From assembly GCA_943362175.1 (NCBI GenBank), contig CALRIU020000013.1:71168-135167 (forward strand): a stretch of DNA of 64,000 nucleotides, read 5' to 3'. The DNA is from UBA4416 sp943362175. Lineage in GTDB: Bacteria; Bacteroidota; Bacteroidia; B-17B0; Aurantibacillaceae. This document shows, in pieces, positions 21,301 to 33,300 of the stretch. The first letter of the stretch is position 1; each line of letters begins with the position of its first letter. The notes under the pieces are model-generated. The model made no database searches. It had not been told where the DNA came from and worked only from the letters and a program-made list of their open reading frames with translations. Made by a program: the position numbers and the translations under genes.

Positions 21301-24300
21301 GTCCTGAATCATCCTGTCTTCATCCTGAGAGTCTATCGTTCTCAGGTCTAATGAGACCTCTACACGGTCCATGATTTTTTGCGAAGGGATGCCGTCTTTT
21401 TCCAGAAAGACCGTCCGTAAAACCTCATGACGCTGTGTCAATTCCTCCAGGGCTTCTTTATACAGCATCACCTCCAGACCCGGCCCCATGTCTACTTTAC
21501 CGTTCATATTGTAAGTAGTTGTATTGGGATGTATTTTTTGGATTAACCAGAGCCTTTGCTGGGATGCGGATAATTCATAACTCTCCTGAACCGGAACGTT
21601 CGGGATGCTTTCGTATGCAGCAGGATTTTCCAGGGAGATAAATGCCGCCTGATCCCTGATGGTGGCATGATTGAACATGCTGTTTATTTCAAGCCTTAGC
21701 CCTATTTCCCGGTGAATCCGGTTAATCAGGTTGATGGCATTGATACTGTGTCCTCCCAATTCAAAAAAGTTGTCATCGATTCCGATAGGCTGCTTTTTAA
21801 GAATATGCTCCCATATCGGCACGAGCGCTGCTTCCAGCTGATTCTGCGGAGCAACCAATGCCCGCGCGCCCGATGTTGTCTTATCCGGCGGCGGCAGGGC
21901 TTGTTTGTTTATTTTACCATTAACCGTCAACGGCATTTTTTCGATTTCCACAATGTAAGACGGTACCATAAAGGCCGGCAGCCTTTCGTTCAGATAGGCC
22001 CTCAGCCCGGAGGCAGGGAATGGTTTTTCGTACACCACATAGGCCACCAGCTCCTGCTCTCCTTTTTGATCGGCATATACAACAACTACGGCCGAGCTTA
22101 CATGCTCATGATTCAATAAGCTGTTTTCTATTTCACTTAAGAGCACACGGTGACCGCGGATTTTCACTTCATCATCGGTACGGCCAAGGTATTCGATCCT
22201 GCCATTATCCTGCCAGCGCCCCATGTCACCTGTTTTGTAGAGCTTCTCTCCTTTTCTGAAAGGATGTTCTATGAATTTTGCAGCGGTTAGTCCGGGCTTG
22301 TTAAGATAGCCTAAAGCCAGGCATTTTCCACTGATGTACAATTCGCCGATAATGCCAAGCGCCACAACCTGTAATTGCCCGTCCAATATAAAAATTTCCG
22401 TATTGGCAATGGGCTTCCCGATTAAAACAGGCTCTCCGGAAACCTTCTCTACGACGCATCCCACGGTAGCTTCCGTAGGGCCATATTCATTATAAATTTC
22501 TATTTCGTTGTTAATCGCCCTGATGCTATCGATATGGCTTTGATACAGCACCTCTCCTCCAACGATAACTTTGCGGACAGCGGTCTCCTCAAGGTTCATT
22601 TCGTCGAATAGCCGGAGATGTGAAGGGGTTAATTTAATGGCATCGGGTTTTCGTGGCGACGTGAGGTACTGCACGAGTGTTTCCGATACATTCAGCTCAG
22701 GATCATATAGCTCCAGGAACCGGCCCCGGATCAGAGGAAGGAACAGGCTTGTCACGGTCAAGTCAAAGGACAGGGAGCTGAATAAGCCAAAGTTTCCTTC
22801 CGTTGGCTGCGTAAAATAGTAAGCGGAAGCCCAGTTTAAATAATTACTGAGACTGCCATGGGAAACCAGCACTCCTCTCGGCTTATCGGTTGTGCCCGAT
22901 GTATAAATAACATAGGCAGGATCCGTTTCAGCCAGGCTTACAGGTGTACTACCTGTTTCGTACTGCGCCTGGCTTTCGGTAAACCGGCGAAGTGTGCTCT
23001 CCTCGATTACCAATGGCAATTGCGCATCCGATACAATGTAGGCGATTTTATCCGCGGAATATCCTGTATCAATAGGAACATAAGCTGCTCCTGCCTTCAG
23101 AATTCCCAGGATCACAACCACTATCCACTCGCTTCGCTCCAGCTTAACACCGATCAGATCATTTTTTTGAATATGGTGCTGTGTTTTCAGATAGTTGGCA
23201 AACCGGTTAGCGAGGTCATTCACCTGTGCATAGCTGTATTCTGTTTCTTTAAGCGCGAGCGCCAGATTTCCGGGCACTCTTTTTACCTGCTCTTCAAACA
23301 AGGAGAGTACTGTATCTCCTTTGGGGAATGGCTTAGCGGTGTGATTAAATTCATCCAGCAATTGTGTTTTCTCCTGTGCCGTGATGTATTCAAGCTTATC
23401 CAGGCTTGTCTCCGGATTGGCAAGGATGGCATGGATCAGGGTTTCGAAATGCTTTACCAAACGAGAGGCCGTATCCCTGGAATAAAGATCCGTATTGTAC
23501 TCCAGGCTCAGGTGCAGGCTGTTTCCTAGCTCTATAAAATTAAATGTGAGGTCAAACTTACTGGCCAGATGGATGTCTGAGCGGTACCCCTCGATGTTTA
23601 TTTGTCTTGCTGCCGGATCCTCTGCCTCATTTTGACGAACCAGGTCTGTGTTCTGCAAAACGATCATGATGTCAAAGAGCGCGCTCCGGCTCGTGTCTCT
23701 TTTTAAGGAGAGCTTATCCACTAATTCGTCAAAGGGATAAAGCTGATGCTCGTACGCACTCAGCGTCAGTTTTTTTATGTTCTCCAACAAGTCATGATAA
23801 CTGTCTGCTCCTTCAAAGCGGCTGCGCAGGGCAAGTGTGTTGACGTAGAAGCCCAGCTGATCTTCCAGGTCTACGTGGTCTCTGCCGGATACCGGACTTC
23901 CGATAATCTGGTCATTTTGATGTGTGTATTTGTACAGCAGGGTATTCACCGTAGCCAGCAAGCCCATAAAGAGGGTTGCTCCCTGCGATTGGATCAGCCG
24001 CTTAAAGCCGGCGCTTGCTTCCTCTGAAATTGCCAGATGCACCAGGCTTCCGTTGTATGTTTTTACAGCAGGCCTGAGGTGGTCTCCTTTAAGCTCCAGT
24101 ACCGGTAATTCTCCCGAAAACTGATCAAGCCAATAGGATTCATGGCGCGCATATGCTGAAGTCGTTAATTGCAATTGCTCCCAGGCAGCATAATCCTTAT
24201 AATGAATGCGCAAAGGAGCTAATGATGGCAGCTCCTGTTTTACGTAAGCGCTGTAGATGGCCAGTAATTCGTTCAATATCAGCTTAAGCGACCAGCCATC

Positions 24301-27300
24301 GCTGATGATATGATGCATGGTGTATGCAAATACAAAAGAACCGTCGCTCAGCTTCACCAGTAACGCCCTTAATAAAGGGGCTTCCTCCAGGTTAAACGGC
24401 GCATAGATGTGCCTTTCTACCAGCTCCTGAACGGCTTTATCCTGGCCGGATTCATGACTGATCTCCTCATAGCCGATTGCAAATTTCACCTGCTCAACAG
24501 GCTGTATGATCTGGCTGACGATTCCCTCTGCATTTTGGATAAATCGTGTCCGCAATACTTCATGACGACCGATTAAATATGAAAAACTTTTCTCAAGCGC
24601 CTTTACATCCAGATGCTTATCAAACCTGTAGACGTTGTAAATGTTATAGGCTATGGTCGCCTCTTTGAACTGGCTTAAAACCCATAAGCGTTTTTGCGAG
24701 GAAGATAATTCATACCCTTGTTTTGATGGCAATGCCGGTATTTTATCAAACAGCAACTCATCCGCCTGCTCGATCATCTTCGCCTGCTGACTTACCGTAG
24801 GCTCTGCAAATACCTGTTGAAGACTGACAGAAACATTTAAGCGGCGATGAACCCGGTTGATAAAAGCCGCTACATTTAAGGAATGCGCCCCCAGGTCAAA
24901 TACATTGTCTGTGACACCAATGGTGTTTAATTTCAGTATGGATTTCCAGATATCCACAAGTGTTATTTCGAGCTGCGTTTCCGGGCTCTTATAGTGTGTC
25001 AAGGCCGCCTGTTCTGCGGAAGGCAACGGCAGTTTTTTTCTGTCAATTTTGCCGTTGCTGTTCAACGGAAGAGCATCCATCTTCAGGTAATAGGATGGGA
25101 TCATATAGGAAGGCAGACTTTCCCTGAGGTAATCTTTCATTTCCTCAACCCTAAGCTCCGACTTCAAAACATAATAGGCGCAGAGCTGCCTGATGTTATT
25201 ACTGTCGGTGATGACATTCACCACTGCTTCCCTGATGCCCGCATGCTTACTCAGGCAACTTTCTATTTCGCCAAGCTCTACCCTGTAGCCTCTTATTTTT
25301 ACCTGGTTATCCTTACGGCCCAGGAACTCCAGGTTACCGTCCGGCATCATTTTCCCGAGATCCCCTGTCCTGTACATCCTGCCGCCTAAGTCCTGACGGT
25401 AAGGATCTGCTACAAATGAACGGCTTGTTTTTTCTGCATCGTTGGCATATCCTCTTGCCACACCGGTACCTCCGATGAATAGCTCGCCTACAACGCCTTT
25501 AGGGACAAGCCCGAAATTTTCATCCAGGACATAAAAGAAATTATTGGCGATAGGAACTCCATAAGGAATACTGGTCCAGGACTCATCTACGCTATCTACC
25601 GGGTAATAATTTGACCATACGGTTCCTTCCGTTGCTCCACCCAGGCTTATGACCTGAGCATAGGGGAAATGCGTTTTGATCTTATCCGGCAGTTGAACGG
25701 GAATCCAATCCCCACTCAAAAACACAAGCCTTAACTGTTGCTGGCTGTAATTTTCCAGCTCCTCTACCAGGTAATTCATGGTTGTAGGCACCGAATCCCA
25801 GAAGGTGATTTTCTCATCGGTCAGCAGGCGTTTCAATTGCCGGATATCCTGAACCTCTTCCTGCCTGACAATCACGAGGGTTCCTCCGGATGCCAGGATC
25901 CCGAAGATGTCGTAGACCGATAAGTCGAAACACATGGAGGTTATAAATAACAAACGGTCATCTTCTCCGACATGAAAGGTAGAGTTGACCCACTCAATGA
26001 GGTTCACTGCTGAATGGTGCTCAATCATAACACCTTTGGGCTGCCCGGTAGAGCCTGAGGTATAAATTGTATAAGCCAGCTGTGCAGCGTCAATGCGCAA
26101 GCCCGGATCGGTATCCGGATAGCCTGCCAACGCATCGGGCTCCATGTCAAATTGCTGAATGGCATGAAAGCTTTCCGGCAAGCGGTTGGCGGGATCGCAA
26201 ATCACTTTTGAGATTCCGGAGTTCCGGAGAATGTATGCTTTTCTGTTTTCCGGGTATTCCGGATCAACGGGTACATAGGTGGCGCCTGCTTTCAGAATAG
26301 CAAACATTCCGATAATCATTTCAAAATTACGGCCTGTGATCAACCCGATATGTTCTCCCGGCTTTACCCCGTTTTCTATCAGATGAAAAGCCAATTGGTT
26401 GGCGGATTGATTTAAGCGGGCGTAGGTCAGTTCCCGGTCTCCCTGTTTTAAGGCGACATGGCCGGGGGTTTTATATGCCTGCTCCTCAAAGAGCTGATGG
26501 ATGGTTTTGGATTTTGAATAAGGCTGAAGGGTTGAATTAAAGGTATGTGTTAACTCCTTCTTTTCCGTTTCCGATAATACATGAGACGTATTTAATTCTT
26601 CCATATCGTCGGAGACGATCATTCTCAGGGTTCTTTCATAAAGCTCCAGAGCGTAGGCAATGTCCTGCTCATGAAAATGTGAGCACAAATATTTTATTTT
26701 TACGGAGAAGGAGTTCAGGGTTTTATCAACCTCGACATCGAAATGTGTGTTGGTCATTTCATTCGCTCCTATAATCTGATGTCGCAGGAGTAAATCATCC
26801 ACGCTACCCAATACGTCGTTTCCTTCCAGGCCTGTATAAGAATGGAAATCGGTGAAATTGAACAAGGTATCAAAAATGGGATTTCCTGTAAGCGGCTTGT
26901 CTCCTATTGTACTTGCTATTTCAGATAAATGAATTTCATGCTGCTTTGAATTCATTAAAAAGTCATTGACCTGCCTGATCAGGTCTTTCCCGGTTTTTAT
27001 TCCTTTCAGGTCGATGGAAACAGGAATGGTATTTAAAAAACAGCCCAGGATCAGCTCAGCGTCTTCTATTTCGGGCCTGTTGTGCGTTACGATTCCCGTG
27101 ACAACGGTTGGCTCCGAGCAGAGCACATGCATCAGGTAAATGTGTGCAGCAAGGCATACCGCTTTATACGACACATGATACGTTTCCACCGCTTTGTTGA
27201 CATCGCTGATAAGGGCCGGGTCGAGCACCTTTTTTAAGCTTTTGGTGCCCGGGAGGCTGCTGATTTTTACACCTTTATAATTAAATGGTAATTTATTTCT

Positions 27301-30300
27301 TGAATAGCCCCTTAAAATAGTTTCCCAATAATGCCTGGTATCCGGCCGGACCTGGCGTGACAATAAAATGGCGCAATAATCTTTATAAGTGTTTGCAGGG
27401 GCTTTGCGGCTTATACCCTCATCACCCGATAGCAGCTTAGATAATTCGGTAATAAAAACAGAAACACTCCAGCCATCCAGGATAGCATGATGTACGCTCC
27501 ACACCACGTAATAGTCATCAGGTCCTATCTTAATAAAATTCAACCGCCATAAAATATCCCCTTCAAATTCAAAACGTTTTTTTCCGTCTTCCACCAGGAA
27601 TTCATTAAGGCAGGCCTCTTTCTCCTGTTGCGTTTTTGCTGAGATGTCGTCATAACATACCGGAAGATCGATATGCTCCATCACCACCTTTACCGATTGC
27701 TCGAATGTTTTCATGTAATACCTGGTCCGCAGGATATCATGCCGGCTTACCAGCACAGATACCGCCTCCAGCAAGCGGTTCCGGTCATTGATCTTTACAA
27801 AATAATTAAACTGATCGTAATACACCGGTTCGGAAGGCCTGAGGATAGAAGAGTAGATCATTCCCTGCTCAATCTGGGTTAGTGGGTAGATGTCCACCCA
27901 TCCCTCAGGTAATTTATCACCGTCCTTTTTTACAACGTCATTCCTGATCTCTTCCAATTCAGAAACAACCGGGTCGATGCTTTTAAACACACCCGGCTCT
28001 TTCTCTCCGATGATTGCCGAAAATTCCTTGAGTGTTTGCGAGTTATACAGCGTGATGATGTCTATATCCACCGACAGGGCTTTCCGTAATTTTGCAATAA
28101 CCTGTATGGCCTTCATGGAATCGCCGCCCAGCCCAAAAAAATTGTCTTTGGTGCTGATTTCCGGGTGGTCTTTCCTGAGTACTTCCGCCCATACGTCCAC
28201 CACCTTTTCTTCTATTGCATTCACAGGAGCTTCGTATTCTTTTCCCAGGGATAAAGCAATTCCTTCGGGATCCGGGAGAGCACGCTTATCAATTTTCCCA
28301 TTAGAGTTTAGCGGCAGGGTTTCGATCTCAACATAGTAAGAAGGCAGCATGTAAGCCGGCAGCTTCGCTCTTAAGTAATCGGGCAACTGGTTGGATGCTC
28401 CTTTTTCTGAACCGACAAAATAGGCAATTAAATCAGGGACATGGCCGTTCAGCTGCTTAAGGACAACCACTGCCGAATGGATTCCCGGAAATTGAAGTAT
28501 GGCGCTTTCGATTTCTCCCAGCTCAACCCTGTATCCACGGATCTTCACCTGGTTATCAAGGCGGCCCAGGTATTCCAGCTCTCCATTGTAAAGGAGCTTC
28601 GCTTTGTCGCCGGTTTTATAGAGGCGTTCGCCTTCTTTAAAAGGACTTGGTATAAAACGCTCCAGCGTCAGCTCATCCCTGTTCAGGTAACCCCTTACCA
28701 CACCATCGCCACCAACATACAACTCACCCGGCACACCAATTGACCGTAGTTGCATAGAGTCGTCCAGGATGTAGCAGCTCAGGGTTGGAATCGGGATTCC
28801 GATATTACTTTTGTTGTTTTCTATTTCGGAAATACCAATTTCCTTGTACGTAACATGGACCGTGGTTTCTGTGATGCCATACATATTGATTAAGCGGCAA
28901 CCGGGATAACTTAAGGACCAGGGCTTTAACATGCCGGGAAATAAGGCTTCTCCTCCGAAAATAACATACCGGATATCCAGCCCCGGACTCTTACGGCTAA
29001 TAACCTGCTGCTGAAGGTTTGCAAAAGCCGTGGGCGTCTGGTTTAATACGGTAACCTGGTTTTGTACCAAGACGTTTAAAAAGGCTTCCGGATCTTTTGC
29101 AACAAGAGAGGGCACAATAATTAATTTGCCGCCGAATAATAATGCCCCGAAAATTTCCCATACCGAAAAGTCAAAACAATACGAATGGAATAAGGTCCAT
29201 ACATCCGAAGAATTGAAATCAAATAGCGATTGGTCGTTTATAAAAAGACGCACAACGTTTTTATGCTCCACCATCACGCCTTTGGGCATGCCGGTTGTGC
29301 CTGAGGTATAAATCACATAGGCCAGGTTTTCCGGCAGGAGCTCCGGCTCAGGGTTATGGTCTGGGTAGTTGGCAGCATTCCGGATAAAATGATCCAGCTC
29401 CTGTTGGTCGATGACTACTTTACAATTGCTGTCGGCAATCATGTATTCAATGCGCTCTGCCGGATACTCCGGATCAATTGGCACGTATGCTGCCCCGGCT
29501 TTCAAAATCCCCAGGATAGAAATTACCTGCCATTCGCTCCTGGTCAGCCTGATGCCAACACGGTCTTCGGGTTTTGTACCATAAGTCAATTTTAGGTAAT
29601 GGGCTAATTGATTGGACAGAGCATTTAAGGCCTGGTAAGTCAATGTTGTTTCACCGTGTTTTAAGGCCATTAAGGAAGGCCATACGGCGACCTGCTCTTC
29701 AAACAGGCTGACAATTGTTTTCGTTTTTGGGTAGTTTACGCCGCTGTTATCCAGGCACTGCCCGATCCGTTTCAAGCTGTCGGCGTTCACATAGCTTAAT
29801 GTATTCAGGGCCGTATGCGGAAAAGAGGTAACAGCGCTTAAAAGTGTTTCGAAATCTTTAATGTATTGCTCAATGGTAGCCGGATGGAACAGGTCGGTAT
29901 TGTATTCGATATTAAAATGAAGGTTTTCACCTTCCTCAATAAAATTAAACGTCAGGTCAAACTTACTGGCAACATGCGCGGCTTCACCGTAAAGACTTAC
30001 CTGTAAATGACCGGTTTCAAAAACACTTTCTTTTTTATGGGCTTCCTTATTGTGCAACACAACCATGACATCAAATAAGGCGCTTCTGCTCATATCCCTT
30101 TTAAGCTGAAGCTCATCTACCAGCCTGTCAAAGGGATAAATCTGGTGCTCGTAAGCTTCCAGTACCCGGGTTTTAACCTGCTGAAGCAAGGTGCTGTACG
30201 TGTCTTCATTTTTGAACCGGTTTCTCAGGGCCAGGGTATTTACATAAAAACCGATCTGATCTTCCAGGTCGATGTGGTTTCGTCCTGCCACCGGGCTTCC

Positions 30301-33300
30301 TATCACTATATCCGTCTGATCGCTATAACGGTATAACAACACATTGACAGCTGCCAGCAATCCCATAAAGACGGTGCTTTCCTCTTTTTGCAAGAAGGCC
30401 ATGAAGCCCGCTACCAAGGCAGGATCCATTCTTTTGTGAATTAAGGCTCCATTGTATGTTTTTACTGCCGGACGCGGGTAATCTCCGGGAAGTTCTAGAA
30501 GAGGGATATTCCCTTCAAATTGGTTGATCCAATAAGTCCTGTGCTTTTCCAGCTGCTCGTCGTTGAGCTGTTGTTGTTCCCATACAGCGTAATCCTTGTA
30601 ATGGATCCGCAGGGCCGGCATCTGATCCGGCCGATTGGTCACAACATTCTGGTAAAAGCCCAACAGCTCATTTATCATGACATTCACAGACCAGCCATCG
30701 CTTACGATATGGTGGATGACATACACAAATACGTATTTATGATCCTGGAGCTGTATAAGCTTTGCCCTGATGAGCGGCCCTTTTGATAAATCAAACGGAA
30801 GCGAAATTTCTTTCTCTACAAGACGTTTTGCTTCTGCCTGCTGTTTGTCTGTCTTTTCCAGACTTGCCACAGGAATGCTGAATTGAGTGACCAGAGGCCC
30901 GATGACCTGCCGGGCTCCCTCCTCTTCGTTCTCCACAAATACGGTGCGTAATGACTCATGCCGGTTGATCAGCGAAACAAAGCTTTGTTCTAATGCGGGA
31001 ATCGCTAAGTTTCCTTCAAATATATAGACGCCCGGAATGTTGTAAGCAACATTCCCTTGCTCCATGTGGCTTAAGACCCATAAACGTTTTTGCGAAGATG
31101 ATAAGGGATAATCGTCTTTTTTAGCGCTTGCTTTAATTTCAGAAATGACAGTATTTTTCTGACGGATCAGGATGGCCTGATCTTCCAGCACAGGCTTCAG
31201 GAACAGCTCCCGCATCTCCAGCTTCACGCCAAATGCGCTGGAAATCTTATTGATTAGCCTGATGGCCTTTATACTCTGGCCGCCTATCTCAAAAAAACTG
31301 TCTTTTATACTAACCGTTTCTCTGTCCAGCACTTCTTTCCAGATGCTGTGAAGTGTTTGCTGATCGGCATTGACAGGCTCTACGTGAGGGATTGTCGTTT
31401 CAATTAAAAATTCTTTGGGATCAGGTAAGCGTTTCCTGTCTGTTTTTCCGGTTGAGCTCAGCGGAAAGTCTTCCAGCACAACGATATATTCCGGAATCAT
31501 GTAGGAGGGCAATTTGCCTCCAAGATATGCTTTTACGTCAGTGGCAATAAGATCCGGCCGGCCGGCGATGTAGCAGACAAGCGTTTTTTCGCCATGCGCA
31601 TTCGGTTTTGCAATAACCAGTGATTTTTCAATTCCCGCATAGCCCCGCAGAGCATTTTCTATTTCTCCCAGCTCAATCCTGTATCCCCTGATCTTGATCT
31701 GGTCGTCTTTCCTGCCGATAAATTCAATCGTTCCGTCAGGCAACCACCTTCCCATATCCCCGCTTCTGTATAAGCGGTCGTTTGCCCGATAGGGATTAAG
31801 GATAAACTTTTCGCGCGTGGCGTCATCGTTATTCAGGTAGCCTATCGCCACCCCATCGCCTCCCAAACAAATCTCTCCTACAACTCCTACCGGCACGACT
31901 TGTTGAAATTCGTCGAGAATGTAGGCCGTGCTGTTGGAAATGGGTTTTCCGATTGGGATGACTGAAGTAAGGGCATCCACCGGATAACAGGTAGAAAATG
32001 TGGTGTTTTCTGTCGGGCCATACACATGGAGGATCCTCAGCCCCGGGTATGTGTTTTTCAATTGATGGACATGGGCTATGGACACCATGTCGCCGCCGGT
32101 GAGCAGGGTTCCCAGGTTTTTAAATACGCGGATATTTGTATCTACCAGTTGATTAAACCAACCGGAGGTAAAGAAAACGGTATTTACCTTCTGTTTAACT
32201 ATTTCTTCTTCCAGCAATGCCGGATCCAACAGGGTCTCCTGCGGACATACGACCAGCCTTCCGCCATTTAATAAGGCTCCCCAGTATTCAAATGTTGTTG
32301 CATCAAAAGAGATAGCGCCCGTCGATAAAATCACTTCATCCCCTTTCAATTTTACATAATTGTCTGCTTTCACCAGGCGAATCACATTTTTATGGCTTAC
32401 GACAACGCCTTTGGGAGCTCCTGTAGAACCGGAGGTATATAAGATATAGGCAGGAGAAGCAGCTGTAGTAACACTGCTGCTATTTTCCGGGCTGTAATTT
32501 TCACGAATTCCGGAAAAACGGGACAGGAACGCCTCGTCTATTAAGACTTTACACTGACTGTCCTGCCTGATGTAGGCAATCCTTTCCTCCGGAAAATCAG
32601 GATCAATAGGAATATAGACACCTCCTGCTTTCAGAATACTTAATACGGCCAGGATTAATGCATCTCCCCGCTGTAGCATGATACCCACATCATCACCGGG
32701 CCGGATAGCATGTTCCTTTTTTAAATAATGGCTTAATTGATTGGCATGGTGATTTAAAGCGGCGTAGCTCCATTCGTTCTCCTGAAATACGAGGGCTATG
32801 GACTGAGGTGTTTTTTCAACCTGTTCTTCAAAGAGTCCTTGAATGGTTGCAGCTGAAGGGTAATTTGAACGGGTGTTGTTAAAGGTTTCGGTTAGCAGCT
32901 GTTCCTCGGATTTACTGATGTATGCCAGCTTACAGATTTCGGCATCCGGGAACAACAACAGGGCATTGAGCAATTGAATGAAATGCCTGCCTGTTTTTTC
33001 AATGGTTTCCGGATCATACAGATCGCTGTTATATTCTATCGAAAAGCCTAATCTTCTGGCATCCAGCTCAACGAAATTAAAAATAAGGTCAAATTTACTG
33101 GCAATGTGCTCAGCGCTTTCATAGCTTTTGATGTCAATGCCGCCAATTTTTTTGATGTTAGCGCTCTCCTTCACATCTGCATTCTGAAGGGCAACCATCA
33201 CATCAAATAAAGCGCTCCGGCTCATGTCCCTTTTCAAATCCAGTTTATCAACAAGCTCGTCAAAGGGATAGATCTGATGCTCATAGGCCTGAAGTGTTGA

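Noticed and set aside
26560..27900. Epimerisation domain after the Thr T domain
   Set aside because: It is followed directly by an A domain, its opening motif is that of C domains, and no additional C domain separates it from that A domain.
24870..27900. Thiazoline-forming cyclisation module
   Set aside because: The A domain is Cys-like, but the paired C domain has HHAILDGWS and not the DxxxxDxxS motif of cyclisation domains.
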